A stretch of DNA of 64,000 nt from Bondarzewia mesenterica (GCA_004802705.1 SGPL01000019.1:62001-126000), one strand, 5' to 3'. Shown: positions 1-12,671, numbered from the stretch's first letter. Numbers and translations: made by a program. The notes: a model not told the origin generated them from the letters alone.

Positions 1-3000
1 TCAGTCCGCGATCTCTACACCCGATTCCCCAACCTTGCCGATTCCTCCTGATGTGGTGACTATTCCCACCACATCCCTTGTATCGAGCGGTAAGGGTAAA
101 GGTAAAACAAGCATTGGATTGAAAAAGGAGGACGGTCGGGTCGTTATGAATAAGGGCAATTTCTTGGAAGTCGTCGATACATGGAAGAATATCGCTCCAA
201 TTATGGATGCTGTTTTGGCGGATACGGATGGAAGTGGACAGGTATGAGGATTCTTGTTAAATTCCAACATCGACGTTGATTTGTTTATCTAGCCCGACAT
301 TGTAACATGCTCTGGGGGAAAAAATACCGGAAGCCTCAGAGTCCTTCGGAACGGGGCCGACTTCCACGAGCGAGCTGTAGTTGAGGGATTACCAAATTTG
401 ACGAGTATATTCTCCATCCGTTTTGCATACGATGCTGTGTGAGTGGATCTGGTCTGTGGGTGTTGATGATTCTTCACGTAAAATCTTGTTCTAGCCCAGA
501 CTCGCATCTACTTGTTTGCGATGGTCAAGAGACGATGGTCTTTAAGCTGAACAGTGCGGACTCTATTGCACGAGTGGACTCCTCCGAAACGGGATTTATC
601 ACGAAAGCTACTACGCTGGCCGCCGGTAACGTGGCAAAACGCACAAAAAAGCCGGGATCGAGTACGTCGACGTATGAAAACTCACAATTTGTTGTTCAGG
701 TCTCGCCCAAGCGCGTAGTGCTGGTTGAGTATGATGCAACATTGGGCTTGCATCGGCTGGTCAGTGAGTGGGCGCCGGAGGCACAAGGTGCGGACTGGAA
801 CGGGAAAGAGATTGTGCTAGCTTCGGTGAATAGCAGTCAAGTCGTACTTGCGCTGAGTGGGGGGCGGGTCGCAGTGTTGAATTTGACGGATGAAGCCAAA
901 TTCAAAGTTGTAGGGTGCGTGTCGTTCGATCCTATGTTCGCATGGTTCGAGCAGCGATTGAAACCCATGCTTTGTAGGCATCGAGACTTGGCGAGCGAAA
1001 TAGCGGCCATCTCGTGCAGTCCGATAAACCCTTCAGAGCCATTTTCTCGATACATCGCAGTGGGACTGTGGGACCCTCGTCGTGTGGAAATCCTGACTGT
1101 GGCAAGTTCCAAGGATTATCTTGGGCGGGTATGCGACCCCGTTACTGTTCCTTCCCTCCCTCGATCTTTGTTATTGCATAACTTCGGGACCAGCAGCGGA
1201 TCGAACAGCCCGGATTATTGTCCCCACCTGTTGATCGGATTGGGCAACGGCATGCTCATATCGTATTCGTTCTATCAGCAGAAGTTGAATGACAGGAAAG
1301 CCATATTGCTGGGGGCTTCGCCAGTCTCGCTTATACGCGATCTGGTGGAAGGACGTATACAGTGGTAGCGTTTGGGAACAGGGCTGCGGTTTTATTCTGG
1401 GGCAAGGGAAGGCTGCAGCATTCGCCTGTCTCAGTGAAGGTTGGTGCATTGGTTTTTTAAATGATCTACTTAAATTCACGCTTGTCTCCTAGAATGTTTC
1501 TGCTGCATCTCGGTTGTTCACACCTTGGTGGCAGTCGTGCATGATCATGGCAACACTGTCTGGCCTTAGCATTGGCAGCATCCACGACCTCGACAAGATG
1601 CATATTCGCACGGTAAATATCTGTTCATATTCGGCCGTTGTTAGCTATTAATTTGTCTCCTTTAAGATGCCTTTGGGACTGGACAGTCCCAGGCGATTAG
1701 CCTACTCTCCAAGTCTCAAAGCCTTCGGTGTCGGATGTGTCCGCACGGAGCCTGGACGAATCGGGGATGTCGAGCTCGCGAGCAGCTCCTTCAAAGTCCT
1801 GGACGATACGTCATTCGAGTGTGAGTTCTTGCCCTGTACTTGACACTGCCTAGGTTGGAATATTGATTTATTTGTTCCATTTTTCAGTGTTTGGAGAGTA
1901 CAAATGCGAAGGTGAATACGAGGTCACGGCGTTGCAAACGCTGACGACGAACGATGGAGACTCGTACTGGTGCCTGGGAACAACGCGCTTCAAGGCTGAC
2001 GAAAAAGAGCCTATGGAAGGCAAAATTCACATTCTGACGGCAGAGCCTGCTGCCAGAGCTTCTGGCTCACCACAGCTCCGGCACAGAACTGCGATAGATG
2101 TCACCGGCTGCATATATCAGCTAGCCTTAATTGATGGACTCATTGCAGCAGCTATTAATTCTTCGGTACGTCTGCTCTTTTCTTGATTCAATCCTGATCT
2201 CTGGATGACACTTACTCTCAGGTCGTCATATTTAAAATTGAAGTTGGGCAGACCGTCGTCTTGAGTAGGCTTTGCGCGTGGAACCATGATTATTTGATTA
2301 CGAGCCTTGCGTCCCGAGGCTCGCACTTGATCGTCGGAGATGCGATTAGCTCTGTTTCTGTGTTGATGCTGGCACCTAGAGGCGAAAGTCTGACGACCGT
2401 TGCAAGGGACTATGGCCCTCTGTGGCCTGTTTCAGTTGAAGCATGGGGAGAAAGAGGTGTCATTGGCGCCAATGTAAGTGCCACGAACGGCTTTCATTGT
2501 ATACGATGCTCAAGCTTTGTACAGAGCGATTGCAATCTCTTTACTTTCACGGTTCAGCGGGCTGAGAAACGAGATATTCTGGATCGTGACGGTCTTTACC
2601 ACGTCGGCGACCTTGTTAATAAGATTCTACTGGGTAAAAATCTAACCGTGTCAACAGATTGTTTGTTCTGACTTGATCGAGTATACAGGCTCCATACATT
2701 CGTCGGAGGTTTCTCAGGATATTGACCTTGAATCGAAAGCCTTGTTCTTTACTGCATCAGGGCGGATAGGCGTCATTGTTGACATGGGCGAAGAGCTGTC
2801 ATTACAGATGACCGCGTTACAGCGGAACTTGGGTAAAGTCATCACCGACGTCGCAAAGACGCCTCATACGAGGTATAGTCCGATACTTCTCACACCCTCG
2901 ATTCATGATCAATGCTGACGTCTAGCTTCAGGTGGCGAGCGCCAGCAGGGGCTCGGGGAAGAACCGACGCTGACGGCGCTGCCTACGGCTTCCTCGACGG

Positions 3001-3145
3001 CGACCTTCTCGAGCAATTTATGAATTATGAACAGTCGGCGCCCTTGATGGCTCGAATATTGTCAGGAGACAGTGAGCCAGAGAGGTTGACGCAGCAGTAT
3101 GCAGACATCCGGCGAGTGTTAGAGACGCTGCAAAGCATGCATTGA
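1..3145 (+). CDS. DDB1: UV-damaged DNA-binding protein 1 (DDB1) homologue, 5' truncated
   Basis: DDB1 is the three-propeller adaptor of CUL4 ubiquitin ligases, acting in nucleotide-excision repair and replication control. The window opens inside the gene (frame open from base 2). Recognisable blocks are GNFLEVVDTWKNIAPIMDAV, then DIVTCSGGKNTGSLRVLRNG, which matches the DDB1 VTCSGxxxxGSLRIIRNG signature. Further on are KMHIRTMPLGLDSPRRLAYS and IAAAINSSVVIFKIE (exon join), and the C-terminus YGFLDGDLLEQFM, equivalent to the FIDGDLIESFL end of DDB1. RSE1 and CPSF160 share the fold but end differently. At least eight exons are visible, for example introns at 245-292, 1437-1492 and 1613-1665. The reading frame breaks near 1357: LLGASPVSL is in one frame and TVVAFGNRAAVLFW in another, with no usable intron between (see findings). 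The gene converges on the exchanger gene with 195 bp between stop codons. Identity is confident; the exon map is approximate. Confidence 0.88.
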
Positions 3146-3340
3146 TGGACAATAAGATATCTCCAATACAAGGAGCAGTGTATTTCACAACAGAGAATCA
3201 TTCATGATGTATGTAACTAAATGCGAATGCAGAGTATATGCGAAGATCGGGAAGGAGTCATAACAAGTCGTAATAGCGAGTCTAATAGTATCGCAGCAAA
3301 ACATAAGTCCGATTCACTGGCCAATAACGGTTGCTACCTT

Positions 3341-6300
3341 CTAGTTGAAGACGGAAGTGAAGAAAAGACGCGCGGTATCCGCGAAAGACTTGACAACGCC
3401 GCTGCTAAAATCCAGACCATCTTCAACAGAATGTTCCATCTTGTTGGGTGCGAAGAAAAAGCCGGATGTGAGAACAAGGTAACTGAAAGAACAAGAATGA
3501 AGTAAGCCAGCAATTTGCGAATTTAATCTCAGATGCAAGACATCCGACGTACCTCAAAATAAGAATGCTGCCACGGTGATAATTGGCTTTCGCCTCAATA
3601 TAGGTATAAGTCAAAAGGAATATGGACAGGATGATGACAATCACATCCCAGCGAGGGAAGATGAGGCTGCATGCACAGTTGTCAGAGTCGAAGACGAGAC
3701 TTCCAACGCTAAATACGCACGTGAACGTGTTTGCAATCTTACCGACGTCGACTGGATCGTACCAAGCCGAGAAGGCGACCATTGCAGGGATCTGTACCAA
3801 GCAGACTTGCAACGCGTAGGCAGAACCGATTTCCATACTGTCGAATAGCCATCAGTACCGCAACGCTTGATGATAGAATACGCATCAATACCTCAACGCA
3901 ATGTTTCCGTTCAGAGCGAAGGACACTGCGTTCATGAACTCCGTCGTGTTCGGAACCAGGGCGAACAGCGTTACGCCTAGGAATTTCTCATCAATCCCAG
4001 AACCTTCCAACACGACGTCAACGACGTCGACGAGAAGTTCTGAAAGCTCGCCCGTGAGTAAATGGACCTGAGATTCAGCACTTGAGAAGGTCGAACGCAC
4101 CCGCAATAATGGCGTAGAGGGCGGTACACGCCAACAGCACACTTGCACTTGTCAATCTGCTCCAAGACGGGCCCTCATGACCGCCATGACCGCCTCCTGC
4201 CTCCTCTCCATCAATGCCGTCAGCAATGACACCGCTGCGCACCCTTGGAACGTGATTATGGTGCCTGAGAGCACTGACAGTCGCAACAGCCACGGCGCGA
4301 GTGAAATCATCAGCCGTCATGTTTTCTGGTAGCTGACTAGGTCGCAGACCAGAATCCTTAATTGCATGATCGACAGTCTCGAGGATTGGTGCATATCCAG
4401 GCGTGGGCTGAATTACTGGAGCAGGTGCGTAAGAGATGCGTCTATTGGATGTCGAAGGCGCTGTGGGACCATGGCCGGTGTCCGAGAATTGGCTGACGGC
4501 TGGCGGGGGCCGAGCGTCAGAAGGCTGAAGCTGCTCGTTCAGGCGAGGCACAGGCGTTTGACTTCTTGACGCTAGGATACTTCCTTCAGTCGTCGCGAGA
4601 CTTGATTTGTGACGCAAAGCACTATCACCGCGACGAGAAGATATTGAAAATTGAGGGGGGATCTTGGGGTACAGCGACAAACGGTTTGGATCCTGTGGGT
4701 GGAGTAGCTGTTGAGGATTCTGCCAGATTTGGGATGCATGAGTGCGAAGGGAGAACCAAAGACCGATGAGATATGACTGTGTAGAACAATTTAGCTAGAA
4801 CATATGTACCTAAGAAAATTATCAAGCGCACAAATAGGAGGATTGCTGCACAGAAGTACATGAGCGTCTTCACTGTGGACTGATAAAATGGATCATGCAC
4901 GGGGTCCGGGTGTTTATAAGTGCAATGCTTGCAGGTCCAAGGCGCGTCGAGAGAGGATAGGTGATCGGGACAACCGTCGCAGATGAGTTCAAACTGTGCG
5001 AACACCAGCAAGAAGGATGAGAATCTTCACACAAAAAAGAGACCACTCGAAAACTCACGTTCCCGTATGTCTGGTAGAACAGCGTCGGGGTCAGCGTGCC
5101 AATGATGGCCATTATGAGCATGGTGCTAGTGACGCCTGCACTCTTCGCGTTGAACTTATGCTCTTTCCGCCTAATCGCACCACTGCACATACTGACGCCC
5201 GGCATGAGAAGGACGCCCGCCAATAAACTGCCTACAATGGAACCTTCAACGAGACGGCCCTTGCCTTGCGTCAAAGCAATAGCATACAGCAAGATCTCAA
5301 TGATTGAACCAAAAGTCGCATTGATCACCGCACCCATGCCGATAGAAGACTGAGCGGAGATGGACGCAACAGCCATGCCGATGAAGTAGGATAGTGGGAT
5401 AACACTGAGCAGACTGAGCAAGAAGATCAAAGCGCGAGATGCAAGCAGAGCGAGAAGAGCCGGGACGTGACCACCCGTTTTCTCATGCTGTTCAGCGATC
5501 GGTAACAATACAAAACCATCGAATATGACGAAGAAGACAAGGGGGAGAAGGTTGATGAACATGATGTTGACACCGCCGACAGTATACTTGTAGAATTGCC
5601 ACCCAATCGCTCGATAGATGCATAGCAGGACCGTTGAATCCGGAGATCCGGATGGTGCTACTTGGCCAGCAGAGAGACGGGGATGATTGATAGTGATGTG
5701 TTCTTCATGATGTCCTGAAATATTCGCCGCCTCTTCTGCAGTGGAAGGTTGCGGGGACAGTAGAACTGAGGAGGGTGCGGAGCAGAATCGAATGCTAGTG
5801 GGATGCTGGAAGAGATGCTTGATAAGTGCCCAATTTAGTTTGGCCATGGGAATCGTGATGACTAGTCCCCAACAGATAAGGCAAACGAGCAGCATCAAAG
5901 GGGTAATCAGCGAGATCAAGAAAAGCCAGAAAGCGGCTTTCCCAATCGCGTCCCCTACGTTGCTGGCATGAATCGTCTCCGAGGAGGAGGAAGAGATGAC
6001 GGTAGCACCATATGACTTGTGAGAATCCAGAGGGACAACTGTAGGCTTCGAATTCGAATGCTGCAATAAAGAGGTTGTCTCCGCAGGAATGACGTCGCTA
6101 TTCCATGAGACGGATTGTGCATGTTCCGGGATAGATGGAGGCAAATTACTCGGTTGGGGCGTTACCGCCGGATCACGATTCCTAGGGGGAGAGTAAGCGC
6201 GAATAGTCTCCCCGTCCGAACCTGCATACATGTGGGTTTCAGTCTCGCTACGTGGGCTTTCTTCGTCTGCGGGAGAATGGAAATCATCCGATAAATGTCC

Positions 6301-7116
6301 CTCCACATATTTCCCAAAAGGCCACCCAAGGTACCAGCCGAGCCCAAAGACGAGCGAGGCGTACCGGCGACCACCTTGTGGGAGGATGAAGAGGACAGCA
6401 GACACGATGAAACAAACGATAGCTAGCCACCAGCCGAAGCAGAGGGTCCATAAGATGTTGCCGGGGAGAAGATGACGTTCAGCTTGGGCTGATGGGATAG
6501 AATGAAGGGCTTGATCGGCATAACGAGTGACAGAGCGAGATTTCTTATACAATGCTGGTTTCCAGATAGGAAGGCCGAAGGGGTGCTCGACATTGATGAG
6601 CGACTGCCGCTCTTTAAGAGTGATTGGGTCATCCTCCTGCTCGGCGTCTCGAGCTTCGTCGTCGGCGTCGGCGTCATCGTCATCGTCGTCATCATCGGGA
6701 CGGTCGTCCATGGCGACCGCTTTACCTCTACTGCTGGCGACACTGTGTTCAATGTCGTCCTCATCCTCATCCTCATCATCTTCACTCAGAAGACCGCCAT
6801 CATCGCGAAAAGAATGGCCGTGGGCGCGGGAACTTCCAACACTGGTGCTCCTGGCCGGTGGGCGCCTGGGTAAGCTCGTAGATAGACTCCTGCCGAAGCC
6901 AGGGTGACGCCTTACGCTAGGCGAAACGGGTCTGGGGTACTGGGAAGAATAGGAAGTGCCAATGTTGTGGTGTTGAGGAGTGTCAGCAGCGGACCATTGT
7001 GAACCATGACTGACGGTGCGGTGGAGAGGAGGGCGGGAAGCGTATGGGGTAGGCGTCAACGAGGACTGAGTTGGGCTCGAAGGGTTCTGATCATCGTCAG
7101 GATGCAGGCTTGCCAT
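3341..7116 (-). CDS. VNX1: Vacuolar cation/H+ exchanger, CaCA/CAX family, VNX1-like
   Basis: Predicted vacuolar-membrane antiporter exchanging monovalent cations or Ca2+ for protons. The first exon encodes about 690 residues from the ATG at 7116. It has a long Ser/Pro-rich cytosolic tail with an Asp/Glu-rich stretch near residues 110-160, then hydrophobic segments. The first CAX repeat contains GAVINATFGSIIEILLYAIA and GSIVGSLLAGVLLMPG. The second contains LGVTLFALVPNTTEFMNA and GSAYALQVCLVQIPAMVA; the paired NATFGxxxE and PNTTE motifs are the cation-binding alpha repeats. The extra N-terminal module with CWGLVITIPMAKLNWALI favours yeast Vnx1 over the short Vcx1. Small introns lie near 4991-5060, 4775-4803, 4052-4100, 3835-3890, 3691-3743 and 3488-3555. 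The last exon gives SYLVLTSGFFFAPNKMEH and stops at 3341. All joins keep frame. Ion specificity cannot be read from sequence. Confidence 0.88.
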
Positions 7117-7394
7117 CGCCTAACAGACAGAGGCGAGGGAGAGTGTACTCGAACGGTTTGATATGAGAGTGCGGAGGAAAGAGATGAGGATGCTTACTAG
7201 CGCCACCGCGGCGCCTGGTCTAGCCATTAGATTCACACAGGAACTGCCCGCCGCAAAGAATGTCAAGACCAAATTAATTACCATCAGGTGTTCGTAGAGA
7301 ATTAAGTAACAATGGGTATACTTTAAATACATTTCCTTTCGTAAAGAGGGGCAGGTATATCAGCACTCATAAACATCACAAATCCGCCGTCCGT

Positions 7395-9231
7395 CTACTG
7401 CCGCAGAAGCTTCTCATGCAGTTCGGCACTCTTGAGCTTGGCCCGCAAATATTCGAGTCGCTCCTCATAGCGGCCCACAACTTCAGCTCGTCGCCGTCGA
7501 ATATCCGCCATCTCAAGCTCCAGAGCAGCAATCTCTCCATCATCTGCGTCAGCATGTGAGGGCACCCGCTGTCCGCCCGAAGCTGTCTTCACGTGCGCCG
7601 AGAGAGACGACCCCACACGAGGACGATGGCCGTCCATCGACTCTCGTCCATCGCCTTCCGCGACGGTTGCCAACGGCAAATGTGTAGCGCTCCGCGCCAG
7701 GTTGACACTCGACGAGCTAGCGCCCCCAAGCCGTCCTAAGGTGGACGAAGAGGGTTGTAGGTTAGTAGTCGACGTTGATCCACTTCGGCCTCGGGAGGAA
7801 ATGGAGGCGAACGACGATTTACGGGCCAGAGAAATAGGCTGCGCGACGAGCGGAGAGCCACCTTTGGGTCGCGCCCGAGTAGGAGAGCGATAGTCGGATA
7901 GGCTCGTCCCATTCGATCCGCTCGAGCGAACAGAAACACCGTCGCTGTCCTTCCACAATCGTGATTTACGGTCTGGCACCAGAGTCCTAGTCGAATCGAG
8001 AGGGTCGCGCATTTCTGCAGGATGCATCCCCGGGACTGCCAAATGCGATGACGAAGCATTGGCTGTTAGATGGCCTGGACGTTGTTGTCGTCTCGTCAAG
8101 GTGCTCAGCTCGAGACCATTGAACGCATCCAGAAGTCTTCTCCCTTCCGCCTCCACTGACTCGATTTCCTTCTGGATGTCTTTCGCAGTCTGTAAACGTT
8201 CATCATCGCCAAGAAGGTCAGTCCCACCAGTAGGTGTGTTCCGAAATTCAAGACCAGCCGCACGTCCGTTGAACGAAGAGGGTGGCGGAGCCTGCGCCAG
8301 TCGTCTGGTACTTCGTGTGTTCACACGAGATAAATTTGGAGAATTCGGTGTGGCTGGTTCCGTTGAAATTCCGCCGCGAACAGACTTTGCATGTTGAGAC
8401 GATAAGGAGAGCACGTCAAATGGCGCCGGGCCGTCTGTCCGCAGTGACAGTTCACTTGACTGTTTGCTCAGTGTGCGCGAAAAGAAGCGTCGTTGAACGA
8501 TGTTGGAGGACACAGAGCCAATAGAGAAGACACTAGTCGTGTCACTGTGGTCGCGGGAGGTGGAGGTGGACCGTCGGCCAGTGGCCCGCCGGAATATTCC
8601 AGACACCGTCGACGTTACAGACCGTTTCGATTGTATTGACGGGGGCCGCGATGAATTGCTGCGATATGTGGATGAGGCGCGACCTGGAGCTGATCAAACG
8701 CCTCTCAGAATAGTTGAGGAGCACAGACAAAGGTGATGCGCACCCTCTATTTGCGTATGACTGGGACCGGCAATGGGGACAACGGGTGCCTCGGAGGGGA
8801 TAGCAGAATTATTGGCTAGGCGTTCAAATAGACTTTGGCGTAGCAAACGGTATTCGTCGTCGCTGGAGAAATGGACACGGTGATAAGTTTGATGTAGAGC
8901 GGGGTTGAGGAAGGGTGCGAAGGACTCACTCCAGCAATCCCTCCGCATTTGCAGTAGCCAGTTCATTTAGACGTTGAGCTAACATGACACTGAGTGGAAA
9001 TGAGAAATTTGAATTTGAAAGGGCAAAGAGGAAGAAAGAAACACACGTGATGGCATCAGTGGAGGCGCGAGGGGAGGGGGTGTGAGTATTAGCGCCGGTT
9101 GTGTTCGGAGGACGTGGACGTAAAGAAGAGGAGAAGGGGGGAGTATGTTCCATCCTGGACGATGTTCGGGGAGTAGAAGAGTGGTCCTGCAGACGGTTTG
9201 GCTTGCTTGCAGAAGGGGCATTGAGGGACAT
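7395..9231 (-). CDS. Unrecognised Ser/Arg-rich protein with C-terminal coiled coil
   Basis: I do not recognise this protein. Four exons can be joined in frame. Exon 1 starts at the ATG at 9231 (MSLNAPSASKPNRLQ). Exon 2 gives VMLAQRLNELATANAEGLL and exon 3 gives DDEYRLLRQSLFERLANN. A long last exon begins APGRASSTYRSNSSRPPSIQ and runs to the stop at 7395. Introns near 8991-9047, 8874-8936 and 8685-8731 have GT-AG ends. The product is about 540 residues, mostly low-complexity Ser/Thr/Arg/Pro sequence. It ends in a charged helix (IAALELEMADIRRRRAEVV...KLLRQ) predicted to be a coiled coil; a shorter helix is predicted around AQRLNELATANAEG. There is no signal peptide or membrane segment. It is divergently transcribed from ERG24. 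A cytoskeletal or scaffold role would be a guess. Confidence 0.72.
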
Positions 9232-9691
9232 CTGTGAGTTAGGTCGCTCAGCAGCATCGCGGCCTTTTCCCTTGTTCTTTCCATACTACATAATGGAGGC
9301 ATACATAGTGTGACAACGTGTCGATGTCAAGCCAAAGGAATGATAGGGAACACGAGGTAACATGCACGCACAAATCGAGACCGAATGACATTGACCACTG
9401 GTTTCTCCTCTTCGATATAGGCCTCCGAGTCCGGTCGTCGGGATGAGAAGAAACCCATCATTCATTGCGCGCGGTCCGTGCTGTGCTGTCGTCAAGAGAT
9501 AAAAAAGAAGGGAAGGAGAAGGGAAGACGAAACGAATGGATGCTACTGCGCGGACTGAGCCTCTAAGTTGACTCTACCGACGCGAAGGGTAAAGAAAAGC
9601 CCACGTGATGACTCTCACGTGACTAATTCCTGCCGCGCGACTTAATTGGTCGTACCATAGTGTTCGCTGTCTTTCTCTGCCTTTGACCGTC
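9232..9691. promoter_or_regulatory. Divergent promoter of the coiled-coil gene and ERG24, with two CACGTG E-boxes
   Basis: This 460 bp interval separates two divergent start codons. Two CACGTG hexamers lie 14 bp apart (9602-9607 and 9616-9621). The second is part of the perfect palindrome TCACGTGA (9615-9622), 70-90 bp upstream of the ERG24 ATG. Such boxes are bound by bHLH factors, including SREBP-type sterol regulators and Cbf1-type proteins. Sterol control is inferred from the neighbouring gene and is not shown by sequence alone. Confidence 0.5.
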
Positions 9692-11294
9692 ATGTCCGAC
9701 CTCAACCCTCGCACAACGTCTTACGAGTTTTTGGGACCCCTTGGGGCATTTGCGGTATCGTTTGGCGTCCCAGTTTTGACTTACGCTCTGTACTTTTCCT
9801 GTAACGAGGCTTCCGGCGGTTGTCCCCCCACTCCCCTGTCTTCCCTACTTCCGTTGGTCCAGCAGGCTCTCTCTGACCCCGAATGGTGGAAAGGGCTTTG
9901 GGATGCTCAAGCTGCAGTCATGTATCTTGGCTGGTACGCGTTCTGCGTACTGGCATGGGCCATCCTTCCCGGTGATTGGGTACAGGGGTCCCAACTTCGC
10001 AACGGGAAGTACCAGCATTACAAAATTAACGGTATGTTCAGTTCAGACTTACACTCACCTTCCGTGAATTCAGTGGACTTTTTCTAGCCTTCTCTACATC
10101 TTTGCTCGCCCTCGGTCTGGCTACCGGATATATCCTCCGGTTTGGAGTGCAATCCTTTACTTTCTTCTACGAACATTGGGTTGGATTCTTGACTGCAGCC
10201 TTGTTGAACTCCATCTTTCAAGGTTTGCTCTGGTATGCCCTCTCATTTAAAAAAGGAAAATTGCTGGCCCTCGGTGGCAATTCTGGTAACCATGTATACG
10301 ATGTGCGTGAGCATGCTGTGCTCCGCGATCATTGAACTCATCTGCGTTGCCCAGTTTTATATCGGTCGCCAGTTGAACCCTTCCGTGGGCTCATTGGATA
10401 TCAAATCATTCAACGAATTGAGGCCGGGGATGATCCTCTGGCTCCTGATTGATATCAGCATGGCATGCGAGCAGGCCACTCGTACCGGAGGTCGCATCAC
10501 GGATTCGATGGCTCTCGTTCTCTTCTTCCAAGGGTTATATGTCATGGATGCTCTGTACAATGAGGTATATTTTCTTTGCCTTGTTTATTCTTAGCTGCTT
10601 AAGCGCCGTCCAGCCTGCCATTCTCACAACGATGGACATCGTCTCGGACGGGTTCGGTTTCATGTTGTCCGTTGGCGATCTCCTATGGGTCCCCTTCATC
10701 TATTCCCTTCAAGCACGCTATCTTGCCTTCCACCCCAAAGAGCTTGGATATGCTTGGAGCGCTGCCATTTTGGCCGTCAACTTCCTTGGTTATTGGATAT
10801 TCAGGAGTGCGAACAATGAAAAGAACGAGTTCCGCAACGGCAGAAACCCGAAGAGTAGGCACATAGTAATCATCTGTCTTGTCGCGTAAGCTGAGTACGG
10901 TGGTTCAGATCTGAAGTACATGCCAACGGAGCGAGGCACGAAGCTGCTCACTTCTGGGTGGTGGGGTATTTCGCGCCATCCTAATTATATGTGAGTGACC
11001 CCCGCTTCAACTGCAGGGTTGCGCTGATGTATTATGACAGGGGCGACTTATTGATGGCGCTCGCTTGGTCATTGCCAACTGGGTTCGATACTCCCATCAC
11101 CTACTTCTACGTCGTATACTTTGCCGTCCTCCTTATCCACAGGCAGAGACGCGATGACGAAAACTGCGAAAAGAAGTAAGTTGGTCATTATTCTACATTG
11201 TTAATAGACTAATGCTCGCTTGCAAAGGTACGGAAAAGACTGGCAGAAGTATATGAAACTTGTCCCTTACCGGATCATCCCCTATATCTACTAA
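9692..11294 (+). CDS. ERG24: Delta(14)-sterol reductase
   Basis: An ER membrane enzyme that reduces the C14-C15 double bond left after lanosterol C14-demethylation in ergosterol synthesis, using NADPH. The ATG at 9692 gives [20 protein letters not shown]. Family blocks in order: [77 protein letters not shown] and the C-terminus [21 protein letters not shown]. The GRxLNPxxGxxDxKxFxELRPG and GWWGxxRHPNY motifs are characteristic of ERG4/ERG24-type reductases, and the spacing fits ERG24 rather than ERG4. Seven exons join in frame through introns starting near 10032, 10289, 10564, 10855, 10992 and 11177. About 440 residues with roughly nine hydrophobic segments. It looks intact. Confidence 0.95.
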
Positions 11295-11375
11295 AACTAT
11301 CGAACTTTTTTTTTGTCTTTGACTTTTCTTGCATATTGGACGATGCGGTATTCGGTGTAACAATATGACATAAAA

Positions 11376-12671
11376 TCAGTGGTTCTTGAGCCATTCCAGT
11401 AATCGTGCAAGGCGTTCCTTCCGAAGAGGTATCCACAGCAATTCCGAACCACCCAACGTGCTCGCTCCGGTGATGACGACCAACCCATGATCCCTGAACT
11501 CCCCAAGGAGGGATCGGAGTGCTGTATCGTTCGTGGCTATGAAGTTATCTCGAGCCATATTGAAAACACGATCGTAAGCGATCGCCAATTCTTCAGATTG
11601 GGTGGCGGACGCGTCTCCCGCCTCCTCCATCGCATCCAGCTGGTGATTACCGACCATGGCGAACAGTTTCTGTGCCTTCTGTGTGACCGACGCGAGGATG
11701 TGCTGCGCTGCGGTCTCCGTCATTGCCGCGCCATTTACGCCACCGTCGCCCGTAGGGGCGGATTGGAGCCGCGCGGCCATTGACGACGGTGTGGCGCCTC
11801 GGAGGGATGAACGGTCCGCAAATGAGAGCTCCGTGTCGTAGGACGACAAGGTGGTTAGATCGTGCCAGAGCCAGGCGTGCCCGCGACCACCGCCTTTGGT
11901 CGAGGGCTGTTTCCTAGTCAATGTGTCGGATGAGGACCAGAGGAGAGGGGCGTTGATATGATCGATGGATGCGACGATATGAATATGGAAATTGGAGATT
12001 AAAGGAGACAAGCATGCGCGAGCTTTCGACGAGCGGAAGACCGGGGCGTCGAAATTGTGGATGAACAGGTAGAGGGGGCGATTGCTGACAGAGAAGAAGT
12101 CGGATATTCGACGCAATTGGCCATCTGCACTGTTTGATGCTAGAGGCAGGGAAGCAAGACCAGGAACCTTTTCAATAGATAGGAGCACGTCTTTGATAGT
12201 GAGGGAAGGCTGAAAGCCGTTGACAACAACGACGTGACCTCGCTTCCGACATGATTGGGTGGCAAATTCGTTGAGGACGTTCCGCTTGGAGCCGAAGCCA
12301 TAGAAAATCAAGTTAAAGCCCTCTTCCAGCTCAACGATGAAGCGACCAAAATGGCGTCGGTGCAGGGACGCCAGTGATGCAGAGAAATCCGGACAGGCGG
12401 ATGGGTATGGAGATAGGGCAATGGAAGAAGCATACTCGTCCGCGGAAAGGGGCGGGATAATCTGGGAGAAGACGTTCGAGGATGTTCGGGAGACCTTCGA
12501 GGCGTGGAGAAAATAGGCGTCCAACGCGGTATTTGCGCTGAAGGTGGGTTGCGATGCTGCTACTCGCGAACTGGCGGCGCTGGGGGTGGTGTGCTCATCG
12601 ACATCGTTATCGGAGAAGCCATCTGAGGTACGGTCTCCTTCGTCGTCTGATTGAGAAATATAAGAAGTCAT
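11376..12671 (-). CDS. ORC2: Origin recognition complex subunit 2
   Basis: A subunit of the six-protein complex that binds replication origins and loads MCM2-7. Single exon of 431 residues. The signature NLIFYGFGSKRNVLNEFA matches the ORC2 FYGxGSKxxLLxxF motif of the AAA+-like domain. It is followed by IHNFDAPVFRSSKAR, HIHIVASIDHINAPLLWS and WLWHDLTTLSSYDTE, all ORC2-specific, then a C-terminal winged-helix region (ALRSLLGEFRDHGLVVI). As in other ORC2 proteins there is no functional Walker A motif. The acidic N-terminus (SQSDDEGDRTSDGFSD) is typical of the flexible ORC2 tail. I chose the ATG at 12671. The frame stays open to another ATG at 12827, but that extension is unlike ORC2 and would run through the promoter shared with CHL1. 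Confidence 0.93.
   Translation of the reverse strand: MTSYISQSDDEGDRTSDGFSDNDVDEHTTPSAASSRVAASQPTFSANTALDAYFLHASKVSRTSSNVFSQIIPPLSADEYASSIALSPYPSACPDFSASLASLHRRHFGRFIVELEEGFNLIFYGFGSKRNVLNEFATQSCRKRGHVVVVNGFQPSLTIKDVLLSIEKVPGLASLPLASNSADGQLRRISDFFSVSNRPLYLFIHNFDAPVFRSSKARACLSPLISNFHIHIVASIDHINAPLLWSSSDTLTRKQPSTKGGGRGHAWLWHDLTTLSSYDTELSFADRSSLRGATPSSMAARLQSAPTGDGGVNGAAMTETAAQHILASVTQKAQKLFAMVGNHQLDAMEEAGDASATQSEELAIAYDRVFNMARDNFIATNDTALRSLLGEFRDHGLVVITGASTLGGSELLWIPLRKERLARLLEWLKNH

Noticed and set aside
1..3145. Assignment to splicing factor RSE1/SF3B3 or CPSF160 instead of DDB1
   Set aside because: All share the propeller fold, but the CSGxxxxGSLRxxRNG block and the GFLDGDLLEQF ending follow DDB1 most closely.
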